Shown: piece after piece, positions 1-10,645 of the stretch
How the letters are laid out: every line of letters starts with the position of its first letter
Position numbering within the stretch: position 1 is the first letter of the stretch
Assembly: GCA_039519185.1 (NCBI GenBank)
Contig: CM076851.1
Location: forward strand, 46,916,751-46,980,750
Direction: 5' to 3'
Source of the DNA: Astragalus membranaceus
Taxonomy: Eukaryota; Streptophyta; Magnoliopsida; Fabales; Fabaceae
Length of the DNA stretch: 64,000 nucleotides
The notes under the pieces: generated by a model
Database searches by the model: none
Seen by the model: only the letters and a program-made list of their open reading frames with translations
Told to the model about the DNA's origin: nothing
Translations under genes and position numbers: made by a program

Positions 1-2
1 AG

Positions 3-956
3 GTCTATGTCAAAGAAATTGTGAGGCTGCACGGTGTTCCGAAGAGTATTGTGTCAGATAGGGATCCGAGGTTCACTTCTGAGTTTTGGAAGAGTTTGCA
101 GAAGGAATTGGGTTCAAAATTGAAAATGAGTTCGGCGTATCATCCTCAGACAGATGGTCAGTCAGAGAGAACAATTCAGTCGTTAGAGGATTTGTTGAGG
201 GCTTGTGTATTGGAACAGCGGGGTTCATGGGATTCCTACCTTGCATTGATTGAGTTTACTTATAACAACAGTCACCATTCCAGCATTGGGATGGCACCGT
301 TTGAAGCATTGTATGGTCGAAAGTGTGGGACGCCATTGTGTTGGTATGATTCGGGAGAGAGTGTAGTTTTGGGACCGGAGATTGTCCGGGAGACTACAGA
401 GAAGATCAAGATGATCCGTGAAAAGATGAAGGCTTCGCAGAGTCGTCAGAAGAGTTATCATGACAAGCGGAGGAAGGATTTAGAATTTCAGGAGGGTGAG
501 CATGTGTTCTTGAGGGTTTCTCCTATTACCGGTGTTGGTCGAGCGTTGAAATCGAAGAAGCTCACTCCTCGATTTGTTGGTCCTTATCAGATTTCTGAAA
601 GAATCGGAAATGTGGCTTATAGAGTGGCTTTACCGCCAAATCTTTCGAACTTGCATGACGTGTTTCACGTGTCACAACTTCGGAAGTATGTTTCGGATCC
701 ATCTCATGTGATCCATATGGACGATGTAGAGGTGCGGGATAATCTCACTGTGGAGACGATGCCCGTACGGATTGAGGATCGTGAAGTGAAGACGCTTAGA
801 GGCAAAGAGATTGCATTAGTGAAAGTGGTCTGGCTAGGAGCTGCCGGCGAGAGTATGACTTGGGAGCTAGAGAGCAAGATGCGAGAATCCTACCCAGAGT
901 TGTTTGATCAGGTAAATTTCGAGGACGAAAATATTCTAAGTGGGGGAGAGTTGTAA
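3..956 (+). CDS. Ty3/gypsy (Tekay-type chromovirus) pol, C-terminal part: end of integrase plus chromodomain-like tail
   Basis: The frame is open from the window edge, so this is the 3' part of a polyprotein that starts to the left. It begins in the integrase core (LHGVPKSIVSDRDPRF, with the second catalytic Asp, then HPQTDGQSERT with the catalytic Glu). It continues through the GPY/F module (LTPRFVGPYQ) and ends in a chromodomain-like segment (KVVWLGAAGESMTWELE). Integrase inserts the cDNA copy into the genome; a chromodomain is thought to guide it to heterochromatin. No stop or frameshift is visible. The TAA stop (954-956) lies in the first bases of the 3' LTR. It is close in sequence to the complete polyprotein at 46420-50775, so both belong to one lineage, but their LTRs have diverged. 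Confidence 0.93.
   Translation, partial: VYVKEIVRLHGVPKSIVSDRDPRFTSEFWKSLQKELGSKLKMSSAYHPQTDGQSERTIQSLEDLLRACVLEQRGSWDSYLALIEFTYNNSHHSSIGMAPFEALYGRKCGTPLCWYDSGESVVLGPEIVRETTEKIKMIREKMKASQSRQKSYHDKRRKDLEFQEGEHVFLRVSPITGVGRALKSKKLTPRFVGPYQISERIGNVAYRVALPPNLSNLHDVFHVSQLRKYVSDPSHVIHMDDVEVRDNLTVETMPVRIEDREVKTLRGKEIALVKVVWLGAAGESMTWELESKMRESYPELFDQVNFEDENILSGGEL
942..950 (+). promoter_or_regulatory. Polypurine tract of the Tekay-type element
   Basis: A purine run (GGGGGAGAG) ends one base before the TG of the 3' LTR, the position expected for the plus-strand DNA primer during reverse transcription. The young relative at 50788 has a C inside the equivalent run. Confidence 0.7.
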
Positions 957-1421
957 CACCCTAAAATTATTTAATTAATTTATTTAATTAAGTAATTGGG
1001 GATTTAAATTAAATTATTTGACGAAATTTAATTAATTAGAATTTATGCTAATATGTGTAGGAAGTATTAGAAAGTGGAGGTGCCGAACCAAATGGACTTG
1101 GGCCTAAGTGAGAAGCCCAAGCCCATTATTCTTGTCGTATGCGAAGTAGCTAGGCTAGTTGGAGGCTAGGGTTTTGTGGCAATTCGCAAATTGGAGAGCT
1201 AGAGAGTGAGGGAAAGGGCGTCGTAAGGAGAAGAGAAGTAGAGGAGAGAAGTCGCACCCAAGGAAGAGCAAGGAACGTGATTTTGTTGCTGTGGTCCTGT
1301 ACGTGACTATCTCCGGAGCCTCCGTTCTTCAATTTCGAGGTTAGGGGAGCTCTATCATTCTATTTAATAAATTATATGATGGGTCCTAGATCTAAGGTTT
1401 CTACTAGATCCATGATGCTCT

Positions 1422-1497
1422 TGATGTTCTTTTGCGTTCTTGATGTTCTTTTGCGTTCTTGATGTTCTTTTGCGTTCTTGATGTTCTTTTGCGTTCT
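1422..1497 (+). repeat. 19-bp tandem repeat, four copies, inside LTR
   Basis: The unit TGATGTTCTTTTGCGTTCT occurs four times head to tail without a mismatch, followed by a partial fifth unit (TGATGT). It lies in the first quarter of the LTR. Confidence 0.9.
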
Positions 1498-1682
1498 TGA
1501 TGTCCATGAATGTTAACTTTCATATATATCAATCATGAGTTTATGCGAATTGATTTATTGCTTGGTTTTGATTTATGAATTTGCATTATTGATGGTGTTA
1601 TGCGTATGTGATGAGAGATATGATGTTGATCTATGTGTTGATTTGTTGGAAGTGAAGTCGCATGAGGGTTGTAGAGGTTTTG

Positions 1683-2192
1683 GGCGCCTAGGGCGCCATG
1701 ATGATGTTAGTGCTCCAAAGGAATTTTATCAATTGATTAAATTAAGCGTTATTTTGGGTGTTGAGAATTATAAGGTTTTTATGAGTTAAATTGCTAAAAA
1801 ATCAGTTTTTAGTATTTTGAAAATTTGCTGGAAAAATGGTGATTTTCAGTTTTAGTGTTGAAAAAATTGTTAGACAAAATTATGGGTGTGCTGCTGTTTT
1901 TCTGGGCGCTAAGCGCCTGTGCTGGGCGCTGGGCGCCTGATGGCGTGTGTGCTGCGCGTTTGTGCGCGCCTGGATGCTAGGCGCCCGTGTTGTGTTGTGC
2001 TGTGCGTGTGTGCGCGCCTGGGCGCTGGGGGCCTGTGGCGTACGTGTTGCCTGTTGTGTTGCGCTGTGTTGCGCGTTGTTGCCCTGGGCGCATGGCGCCC
2101 GTGTTGTGTTGCGTTGTCTTGCGCGCCTGGGCGCTGGGCGCCAGTGCACGTGTTGCCTGGTTGCCTGGGTGCCTAAGGCGCCTGTTCCCAGG
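1683..2192 (+). repeat. GGCGCC word cluster in LTR
   Basis: A GC-rich island in an AT-rich LTR. It is built from paired words of the form GGGCGCNNGGCGCC (for example near 1905, 1925, 1980, 2085, 2130 and 2175). It is followed directly by ACTTTTGACTC, a block found after similar clusters in the other Tekay-type LTRs of this window. The open frames on both strands here are by-products of the repeated words and are not genes. Confidence 0.85.
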
Positions 2193-3592
2193 ATGTTGCC
2201 TGATTTTCCCCAAAATTATTTTTATCATAACTTTTGACTCAGACGTCCGTTTCGAACGATTCAAAAAGTGTCGTGAAGCTCTTTACGTTGTCTATCTACG
2301 GGTCTAATTTTTAAAATGAAAAATTGTTATTTTCTGATTGTTTGTGGGAGCCCAAGTGGCCGTCCCCGGTGATCGTCCCAGTGACATTGAAAAATGATAT
2401 GAAGCTCTTTAAAAATCCCTTTTGGTGTATAAACAACAGTTTTAGCGAAGTAATGTCAAAAATGATGATTTTGACGATGATGCTCTCGGGGCTAGTTAAA
2501 TGACTGTTTTGCCCTTAGTGGCTATTTATTATTAGTTATGACGTGTAAAAGACTGTTTTGCCCCTAGTGGCCAAAGTTGTAGATAATGATGTGTAAATGA
2601 CGAGGATGCCCTTAGTGGTTAGTCAAATGACGTTTTTGCCCTCAGTGGCTATGGTTCGAGTTGATTGATGTTTATGTGTGAGTGTCGATGAAAAACCAGT
2701 GACGTTTGGGGCCCGAAGGGCTAAGTGATGTTAAGGTCTAAATGGCCTAGTGACGTTGTGTGCTGAATTGTGAATTTGACAGGTGCTGTGCTCTTTGCGA
2801 GCAAAACCGGTAAGTGACGGGTCACATTGTTGACTATGATCTGAGTAATTGTGTGATTGTGTGTTGTGAGTGGTGCATGTCATAGTGTCTCATGCCCATA
2901 TGCATAAAACCCGTGACGTTTTGAGGCCTGAGTGGCTAAGTGATGATGAGGCCTGAGTGGCTAAGCGACGTTTTGTAAAAAGGTACCTTCATGCATATAC
3001 CCGCGAGTGGGTTGCATTTCATAAATCTATATGACATGAGATGAGTTATTGTAAGTGATGTGAATGGTGACTGTGATGTGATATTTGGTGTTTTTGGATG
3101 CTGATTGTTCTAGTGCGTGGCCCAGGATTAGTACTTATCATATTTTCTATTATATGGATTGAAATGACGCTCACCATTTCCTGTTTGAATGTTACCCCCG
3201 TGTTGGTAACGTGCAGGTGATTCCCAGTGAAGGTCTTAGCTTCACTTTTGAGTCGAGTCGTCATGCTCTGATACGTAGCACTCAGGGGGGAAACGAACTC
3301 GACATTTATTAATGATTGTTGGTTGTTATGTCCATGTGGACCATTTTGTTAAGTTTTATTGTTTTCCGCTGCGTAGATGGTTTTGCTATGTTGAGTTTTA
3401 TAAGCGACGTTAAAATGAGGCTTGAGATTTTGATATTGTGAAGTGCTACGTGGACGTATGATTTTTGAGTTAAACTGTTTTTAAAGTTTGATAAGCGACG
3501 TTTTATTGGAGTATGTGTAACATTCCCTATGAATGAAATTTTTCAAACTCTGATTTTTATAAACAAAGTGACGGGTAGAAAGGGGTGTTACA

Positions 3593-4219
3593 GGTACACT
3601 TTCCTTTCAGGTTGCCGTTCCTCTCGCTAGATGATGCATGAGAGGAATGTAGCAGAGGATCCACAGACATACCCACAACTTTTTTAGAATCTTTCGATAC
3701 CATAAGAGAGTTCTCAAGGGATGAGTGGGGGCGAATTCTGTTTGCAAAAATGGGATCAGGCGCCTCACTACCACAATACCCTTCTTTTTCCTTCTCTGGG
3801 CATATGGACTTTAGCTCATTAAAATTCACAGCTTCATCTTGGACTCTCAAGGTCAAGGTTCCATCTGCCATGTCAACTTCAGCTCTACTAGTTGCTAGGA
3901 AGGGTCTTCCCAAAATCAACGGGGTGTCATTGTCTTCATCCATGTCAAGAACCACAAAATCCACTGAGAAGAGGAATTTGTCAACCTTTACCAAGACATC
4001 TTCGACAACCCCCCAAGCATACCTTATAGACCGATCCGCAAGTTGCAACGTCATGTTGGTCGGTTTCACCTCCCCTCCGCCAAGTTTTTCCCGCATAGCC
4101 AAGGGCATCAGATTAATGCTTTCCCCTAAGTCACAAAGAGTCTTGTCTATGGTTACACCACCAATTGCACAAGGCATGGTGAAGCTCCCGGCATCTTTCA
4201 ACTTAGGAGGCAGTTTTCT
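3593..4219 (-). pseudogene. Athila-type aspartic protease region of gag-pro (broken)
   Basis: The translated minus strand shows a retropepsin-like fold of the Athila/Tat kind: LCDLGESINLMP around the catalytic Asp, the flap area, and ILGRPFLATSRAEVDM. The protease would cleave the polyprotein in the virus-like particle. The frame continues that of the upstream gag segment; only a TAA separates them (rc of 4217-4219), apparently a CAA-to-TAA change in a conserved IIQRKLPPKL-like stretch. At 3593 the frame runs into the inserted LTR and is cut. The apparent extension of this frame to 3557 is LTR sequence. Confidence 0.85.
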
Positions 4220-6008
4220 TTAAATAATGGCACTACACTCAGCTGTCAAGGCCACTGTCTCATCTCCCTTGAACTTCCTTTTCTTTGTCAACAACTCCTT
4301 CATGAACTTGGCATAAACCGGCATTTGCTCAAATGCCTCTGCAAAAGGTATGTTGATTTGAAGGCGTTTGAAAATATCCATAAACTTGGAGAACTGCTCA
4401 TCTTTCTGATCCTTCTTGCTCCTTTGAGGGTATGGCAACCTTATGTATGAAGGAATTTCTTTGGGCTTCTCGTCTACCTGCAAATTTTCATTAAACAAAT
4501 TTTCTTTTTGGTTAGACTTCACGGCTCCCTCATTTTTTCTTATCAACTCATTTTCAACACCTTCATTTTTCTTTGTCAACTCCTCCCTCAACACCTCAGT
4601 TTCACCGCTTCCTTCTCTAGGCTTGGGTGTGGGCACTTCAGCAGGGTTCAGCTCTCTACCACTTCTCAATGAAATAGCATTACAAATTTCGTGTTGAAAG
4701 TTGTGACTAGTACTAGCGGAAGAGAGCTTGTTATATGCTTCTGTAAGTTTCTTTGACAACTCCCCAACTTGACCCTCTAAGTTCTTCATAGCATTTTCAT
4801 AGTTTTTCTCCATACCTTCATAGCTTGCTCTTGAGATTGGAAGGTGTTCTTGATCAATTGCATGCACTGTGTCAGAGAATCATCCAAATAAGTTCCTTGG
4901 TCATGAACTTGCATTGCTTGAGCAGTTGCTGGAGTTTGAGACCTCCCTTCCAAAGCAGCAGCCACTTGTTGGGTGAGAGATTCAATTTGAAGCGACATTA
5001 GCTTTTGTTGAGCCAATACTTCACTATTAGTGTCCAACTCCAACATACCATTTGTAATTACAGCTCCACAGTCATTTTGCATGCTGTACTCATTTGAACT
5101 CATGTCCTCCACTAGCTGTTTGGCTTCCTCCCAAGTTTTAGTACCCAAAGAGCCTCCTGCCGAGGCATCATACATCATCCGGGTTTGAGGGTGCAATCCA
5201 TAACAGAAGGTTTGCATCTGCAGAAAATCTTCTATGCCATGCCCAGGACATTTCAGAACTGACAACTTGAATCTTTCCCAGGAATCATACAATGACTCGG
5301 AATCCCCTTGTGAAAAGTTGAAGATTTCAGTTCTCTTCTTGATGAACTTGGAGATAGGGAAGAATCGTTCTAGGTACTTGTTTTCAAGATCACTCCACGC
5401 ATTGACAGTTCCTGGAGGGATAGTGTTCAGCCAATCTTTTGCCCGGCCTGTTAGAGTGAGTGGAAACAGGCGCACTTCTTGGAGTTTTCATCAACCCCCT
5501 CAGGATAGGTGGTTTCACAAATCTCGTGGAACTGGGAGAGGTGTTGGATGGGGTCTTCAGCATCTGACCCTGCAAACTGCTCTGATTTTAGTGCAGTGAG
5601 AACAGAAGACTTAATGTCAAAGGTAGCGGCCCATGCTAGTCGGAATATGTAAGCCTGAACGCCCTGATTTCTCCTCCCAAAGTCATTGAGATTGTGTCTT
5701 GTGAGTGGGATTCCGGCCATAACTTCCTCTTGCCTTGGTTCATCTTCCGGAATGGAGGTTGCAGTTGAGTGTACCTGGGACCCTCCTTTGGCTTGTTGCC
5801 TGGCTAGTTTAGCTTTCTTCCGGTCTGCCTTTTCTGTTTTCTCAATCACGGGGTCAAACAACAATTCTTGCAAATTTTGCCCCCGCGTAAACAACTTCTC
5901 TGCAACACTTAAACAAACCGTCAACAAGTCCAACACAATAACTAAGTATCTAGACAGAGAAATTAGACTCAACATTTTAAATGAAATAAAATAAACAGTA
6001 ATCAACAA
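4220..6008 (-). pseudogene. Athila-type gag (frameshifted)
   Basis: Three overlapping minus-strand frames together make one gag. The first holds ITLTRHN-type start motifs and SEQFAGSDAEDPIQHLSQF (about 5740-5460). The second holds the retrotransposon gag core LTGRAKDWLNTIPPG, YLERFFPISK and LYDSWERFK (5475-4800). The third holds a charged, coiled-coil-like tail with ISLRSGREL and a proline-rich IPSYIRLPYPQRSKK segment (4867-4220). The frame changes near 5460 and near 4830. Gag forms the virus-like particle. Without repair of both shifts no full protein could be made. Confidence 0.85.
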
Positions 6009-6185
6009 AACATAAAATTAAATACTAAGAATTAAACAACTAAAATAATAAATAAAAATTTAACAAAAGACTAAAAAGAATATATGTGCACCTATGAATC
6101 AACAAATTTAAGTAACTAAAGATAAAACAAAACAAACTAAAAATCCAAAAATCAACTGGTTTGCCTTGTCGACAAAAGTCAACAA

Positions 6186-6203
6186 TCCCCGGCAACGGCA
6201 CCA
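6186..6203 (-). promoter_or_regulatory. Primer binding site, tRNA-Asp type
   Basis: On the minus strand it reads TGGTGCCGTTGCCGGGGA. It matches the complement of the 3' end of plant tRNA-Asp(GTC) with one mismatch (expected TGGCGCC..). It lies six bases from the LTR end at 6210. Confidence 0.88.
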
Positions 6204-6209
6204 AAAACT

Positions 6210-7470
6210 TGTTAAGAATTCAGCAAGTGTACTGAAAACGTTGCAAGTAATAATTTAAACGGTAAGATACCGGTCGGTCCAAAGGGATTGTGATTGTAAA
6301 TAAGGACAAATTGATTAATTCTTGGATGTGATAGAAAAGTTTGATTTGAAAGATTTGTAACGCGAAGTAAAAAAAACAGTTGTTTAGAATACGAGAAAAA
6401 GCGATTAGGGATTGATTCATCCCCCCTTGCCTATCATATGAACCCTTAGCCAATTATGCATCATTTGGTTTAATTATGAGATTCAATTCACCAAAACAGG
6501 TTAGGGGCAATTCCTTGCCTCAAAACCCCTATTACCCTAAGAGTTACCCTAATTCCTTAGGTGAGTCATGCCAAAGGGTAACGCATTAAGATTAAGAATT
6601 TAACGAATTCACATAAGCTACCACATATTCCTATGATGATTACTAGCATGTGATCTAAAACATCATATCCGGATAACAAACCCTGATCCCTTAGGTGATT
6701 ACTATCCCTAAAACATTATAATCATCATGTGTGATTAAAAAGCATTAAGCATAGACATCTTAGACAATTCATAACCAAACAAATAATGAAATTAACTTTC
6801 AGCAAAGGTTCACATGATAGGGTTGGGGAGAATCATCTCTCCCCAATCAAAAGATTTAGTTACTCATAGAATTGAGATTACAACAAAGAGTAGAGAAAGA
6901 GAAAACCATAGTAGATGACATAGAGGTCTTCAACAACTTGTTCCCAAGTGAAGAGAGGACTCCAAAATCGCTTCTCTGGCCCTGGCTTCGCTCCCAATGC
7001 AATGTGCCTCCAAAAACACGCTGAAAAATCCTTAAAACCCTAATTTTCTGAAGTCCATCGCGACGCGACACGAGACCGTCGCGACGCGATGCTGCTGTAA
7101 AGTGACTGGTCGCGACGCGACACGTCCAGGTCGCGACGCGATATTGCGCAGAAACAATTCCTCTTCTTTCCATGCTTCCTTCGCGACGCGAACCCTCCTG
7201 GTCGCGACGCGAAATTACTCAGAAACTCAAATCTTCCCAATTGTGCTGCATCTCCGGGCAAGTGTCTGGTTCGCCGAATGATAACACACAAGTTGGAGGT
7301 CTTCAAGTACAATTAGCTCCCAAAAGTGAAGAAATTGCTTACAACAGGACTTCCTACTACAATTATCTAAAACTAGACTAAATCCCCAGATAATGACTAT
7401 GATACAATGAAAATCCTACACAATTGGTCCTAAAAATGAACAACTTACATCATATGATAGAGAGTCAACA
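6210..7470 (-). repeat. 5' LTR of the Athila-type element (1261 bp)
   Basis: Plus-strand ends are TGTTAAG...GTCAACA, so the minus strand has the required TG...CA. The inner end is fixed by the primer binding site, the outer end by the point where the copia reverse transcriptase frame stops matching its family (after YRGI, near 7473). It contains six TCGCGACGCGA words at 7058-7212. No protein is encoded; frames seen here come from the repeated CpG words. Confidence 0.8.
7058..7212. repeat. Three pairs of TCGCGACGCGA words at exact 21-bp spacing
   Basis: Exact copies start at 7058, 7079, 7110, 7131, 7181 and 7202. Within each pair the start-to-start distance is 21 bp, about two helical turns. 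The gaps between pairs differ (31 and 50 bp). The surrounding LTR is AT-rich, so the CpG density stands out. Confidence 0.92.
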
Positions 7471-8442
7471 AATACCTCGATACATTGTTTCATTTACTGG
7501 TTTACCTTGCTCATCTTTATCTAACTTTGTTGCGGTTGCCATAGGAGTGCCAATCTCCTTTGCATCATTCATGTCATATTTCTTTAGTAGCTCCTTTGAG
7601 AACTTGTTTTGACATATGAAGATTCCTTCATTAATTTGCTTTAGTTGAAGTCCCAAAAAGAAGTTTAGCTCCCCCATCATACTCATTTCAAACTCACTAG
7701 TCATCATCTCCGAAAATTCCTTGCACAGATCATCATTAGTAGATCCAAAAATAATATCATCAACCTAAATTTGAACTACAATGATATGTTTTCCTTTGGT
7801 TTTAAGGAATAAGGTAGAATCAATCTTACCCTTTTTGAAACCATTTGCAATTAAATGTTTGCTTAGTCTCTCATACCAAGCTCTAGGAGCTTGTTTTAAT
7901 CCATAAAGTGCTTTGTCAAGTTTGAAAACATGGTTTGGGTTTTTAAAATCTTCAAAACCAGGGGGTTGTTTTACATATACTTCTCCTTCTAAAAAACCAT
8001 TTAGGAAGGCACTCTTGACATCCATTTGGTGTAGTTTGAAGTCCTTGTAACTAGCAAATGCCAATAATATACGAATGGACTCCAACCTAGCCACTGGAGA
8101 AAAAATTTCTTCAAAATCCACCCCTTCGATTTGGTTGAAACCTTGAACAACTAAACGGATTTTATTTAATAAAATAACACCATTTTCATTAAGTTTGTTG
8201 CGAAAAACCCATTTAGTACCAATAATGGTTCTGTCAACAGGTTTTTCGACTAAATGCCAAACTTTTTTCCGTTCAAATTGTTCAAGTTCTTTTTGCATTG
8301 ACAAAACCCATTCAGGATCATTTAAAGCTTCCTTAATATTATTAGGAACTATTTGAGAGACAAAAGCACTATGAAAGCATAAATGATTAAGAGAAGAGCG
8401 AGTTGTTACCCCCTTTGATGGACTACCAATAATTTGTTCCAT
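7471..8442 (-). pseudogene. copia reverse transcriptase (Y of YVDD turned into stop, 3' end cut off)
   Basis: The minus-strand product carries the copia RT signature in order: EPEWVLSMQKELEQF-like start, IIGTKWVFRNKL, FSPVARLESIRILL, HQMDVKSAFLNG, ALYGLKQAPRAWYE, then the active site. The tyrosine codon of YVDD has become TAG (rc of 7765-7767), leaving a stop followed by VDDIIFGST in the same frame. The frame then runs on through GELNFFLGLQ to YRGI, where the Athila LTR begins. RNase H is absent. The stop and the truncation make it inactive. Confidence 0.9.
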
Positions 8443-8969
8443 GGGATGATCTCGAACTGATTTCCATGTTTTAGGAGATCATCATGTGTTCTTCCATGGA
8501 GATGATTATCGATGTCTTGGGGCTCTCGTTCCCCTTCAGCTTCTTCTTGAGGTTCCACTTTCACATTGGTTCCAAAAACTTTGAAGTATGAGATATTTGG
8601 AGCTCTACCATTCCACAGCTCGTATGGCGTCTTGTTAAGAGATGGCCTCAAGTATACCTTGTTTAGCACATGACATGCTGTATCAACTGCATGACCCCAA
8701 AGATATTTTGGAAGGTTTTGCTCGTTCAACATTGTTCTGCTCATCTCTTGTATGGTTCTATTCTTCCTTTCCACCACACTGTTTTGTTGAGGAGTTCTTG
8801 GAGCTATTACTTGTGCAAATTCGTTATTGGCAAATTTCACAGACCCACTTGCTTTGTTGCTCAATTTCAAAAATAGAAAAGCATCACCAGTCATATGCCT
8901 TGAGCATCCACTATCAACCATCCACACATTTTTCTTCTTGGATGACTGACCAACCTGCAAAAGGACCAT
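8443..8969 (-). pseudogene. copia protease joined to integrase C-terminal end by internal deletion
   Basis: The product starts with the copia protease motif WMVDSGCSRHMTGD (catalytic DSG). After about 45 residues it switches directly from SVKFANNEF to APRTPQQNSVVERKNRT, which belongs near the end of the integrase catalytic core. The GAG-pre-integrase zinc domain and most of the DDE core are therefore missing. A frameshift near 8406-8442 separates it from the RT. It lies in the same frame as gag, with only a TAA between them. Confidence 0.88.
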
Positions 8970-10571
8970 TTAACAACTTGTACGAGGTACCCAAATTTTG
9001 TTGGGTCCTTGGGGGTTAGTCATCAAGGGGTTTGTTTTCACAATCCACCTTGGTTTCTTACAAGCAGGGATAAGAGTACCAAGCTCACACAGTCTGCGAA
9101 TAGGGCATCTATGAGTGCTATGGTTACCTTTTTGACAATAAGTGCAAGAGAAAATAGTAGGTGTCTTACTTGAAGTGGCAGCTACAAAAATCACTTTGTT
9201 TTTCAAAACAGAGGAGGTGGAATTACCTTCATACCCAATACCTCTCCTATCAACATATTCATGTTGGGAGTGAAGTGTCTTGGTTAAGATCTTTTCACCT
9301 ACCTCAAACTTTTTCAAAGATTCTTTCAAAAATTCATTTTCAACCTTGACTTTTTCAAAATTTTGTTTAAGCTCAAGAAGCTCAAGGTTGAAAGGTTTAG
9401 TTTTATGTAGCTCATTCTTTAACTTAGCTACCTCATTCTCAAGAGTCTCAATTTGAGTGAGCATGCTTTTGTAGCTCTTTTTCAAATCCTTAGATTTAAT
9501 CAAAAGAGTATCATGTTCAAAATAAAGAGCTTCAAAAGCCTCACTCAAATCCTGACTACTACACACATCATCAGATAAATCATCACACTCAAGTGAATCA
9601 GAAAGACTATGGTTATTAAGGATTACCTTAGGTGTATCATTTGCCATAAGACAAATAACATTTGCAGTCTGCTCTTCTTCATCCGTTTCACTATCAGTGC
9701 CAAGACTGTCCCATGTAGCTTCAAGTGTGTCATTTGCCATAAGACAAACAGCATTTGCGACTTCCTCTTCTTCCTCTGTATCACCATCAGTATCTGTGTT
9801 GTCCCATGTAGCCTTCATGGCTTTCTTTTGTTTGTATTTGGATTTCAGCTTTGGACAATTTACTTTGGGGTGACCCGGTATGTTGCATTCGAAACACTTT
9901 AGTTGATCATCTCTTTTCTCATACCTGTCTTCTTTGTTGTACCCAGATTTCTTTGAGAAGCCACCCTTTCCAAGCTTGTTGAATCTCATGAATTTTTTGA
10001 AATTCTCTGCAAACATAGCCATGTCTTCATCATTTACTATCAGACTCAATCTTTGGTGCATTGTTGCAACAGATTCACCTTCCTTCATTTTGAAAGCTTC
10101 ATACTCGGAAGTGAGAATTCTAATTTTTGTATCTTTCACCTGACTTGTACCGACATGTGTTGCTTCCAAACAGTCCCAAATTTCTTTAGCTGTCTGACAA
10201 CCTTTTACCCTTCCATACTCTTCTTCACATAGAGATAAGTGAAGAATGTTCACTGCCTTTGCATTTTGAGATATTTTATCTAACTCAGACTTTCTTAGCT
10301 CACTCAGGTCAATGGAATAGATATCTTCAATAGGGACTTCCTCTGCTTTACCTGTAACTTGAGATTTAGTAGTATCTCCGTTAACAGCACCACCAGGTTT
10401 TGTAATTTTGATTTTCATGGGAATAAGTGGTCCATCAACAATGATCTTCCATAAAGTGAAATCTATAGCCTGCACATGACATTTCATTCGACTACTCCAA
10501 TAGTCATAGTTAGTCCCATCAAACAGGGGTGGCCTATTGAAGAACATCCCCTCTTTCATAAATGAACCCAT
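8970..10571 (-). CDS. copia gag (Sirevirus-like), 533 codons, apparently open
   Basis: The ATG at 10571 opens MGSFMKEGMFFNRPP, followed by the gag core LFDGTNYDYWSSRMK and KGCQTAKEIWDCLEATHVG. A first zinc knuckle CFECNIPGHPKVNC follows around residue 230, then an acidic repeat region with two similar TDEEE..ANVICLMANDT units, a coiled coil of about 100 residues, and a second knuckle CTYCQKGNHSTHRC near the end. Gag binds element RNA and forms the particle. The TAA at its end is in frame with the protease; in some Sireviruses gag and pol are separated by a stop that is read through. Whether this stop is original or a mutation I cannot tell. Confidence 0.85.
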   Translation of the reverse strand: MGSFMKEGMFFNRPPLFDGTNYDYWSSRMKCHVQAIDFTLWKIIVDGPLIPMKIKITKPGGAVNGDTTKSQVTGKAEEVPIEDIYSIDLSELRKSELDKISQNAKAVNILHLSLCEEEYGRVKGCQTAKEIWDCLEATHVGTSQVKDTKIRILTSEYEAFKMKEGESVATMHQRLSLIVNDEDMAMFAENFKKFMRFNKLGKGGFSKKSGYNKEDRYEKRDDQLKCFECNIPGHPKVNCPKLKSKYKQKKAMKATWDNTDTDGDTEEEEEVANAVCLMANDTLEATWDSLGTDSETDEEEQTANVICLMANDTPKVILNNHSLSDSLECDDLSDDVCSSQDLSEAFEALYFEHDTLLIKSKDLKKSYKSMLTQIETLENEVAKLKNELHKTKPFNLELLELKQNFEKVKVENEFLKESLKKFEVGEKILTKTLHSQHEYVDRRGIGYEGNSTSSVLKNKVIFVAATSSKTPTIFSCTYCQKGNHSTHRCPIRRLCELGTLIPACKKPRWIVKTNPLMTNPQGPNKIWVPRTSC

Positions 10572-10630
10572 GATCAAGAATAATAAATAAAATAAAATTG
10601 CGAGATGTTAAGCTCTATATGCAATTTCTA

Positions 10631-10643
10631 GCTACTGATACCA
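10631..10643 (-). promoter_or_regulatory. Primer binding site, initiator Met-tRNA type
   Basis: The minus strand reads TGGTATCAGTAGC. The first nine bases match the usual copia site complementary to initiator tRNA-Met. It lies two bases from the LTR end. Confidence 0.82.
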
Positions 10644-10645
10644 AT

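Larger units (their letters stand above)
952..3592 (+). repeat. 3' LTR of the Tekay-type element (2641 bp)
   Basis: It starts TGTAACACCC and ends GGGGTGTTACA, giving a 9-bp terminal inverted repeat (TGTAACACC/GGTGTTACA). It directly follows the polypurine tract of the upstream pol frame. It contains a 19-bp tandem array, a long GC-rich cluster of GGCGCC words, and a downstream stretch of phrases such as 'gcccttagtggcta'. The 5' LTR lies outside the window, so the target duplication cannot be confirmed; the next five bases, GGTAC, are the predicted copy. It interrupts an Athila gag-pro frame at 3593. Confidence 0.9.
3593..7470 (-). mobile_element. Athila-type Ty3/gypsy element, 5' part (LTR, leader, gag-pro), truncated by the Tekay insertion
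   Basis: In element order (right to left): 5' LTR (7470-6210), a primer binding site matching tRNA-Asp (6203-6186), a short leader, gag (about 6008-4220) and the protease region (4219-3593). The Tekay-type LTR ending at 3592 cuts the element, and the remaining pol and 3' LTR must lie left of the window. The Asp-tRNA primer site is the usual one for the Athila lineage. The element is dead: two frameshifts and a stop are seen in gag-pro. It lies inside a copia pol gene, with an expected 5-bp target duplication AATAC at 7471-7475. Confidence 0.88.

Noticed and set aside
1880..2307. Overlapping open frames of 85-106 codons on both strands
   Set aside because: They are produced by the GGCGCC word array, contain Cys/Ala or Arg/Gln runs only, and have no start context or domain.
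3557..3592. Athila protease frame extending to 3557
   Set aside because: The last 12 codons lie in the Tekay LTR end.
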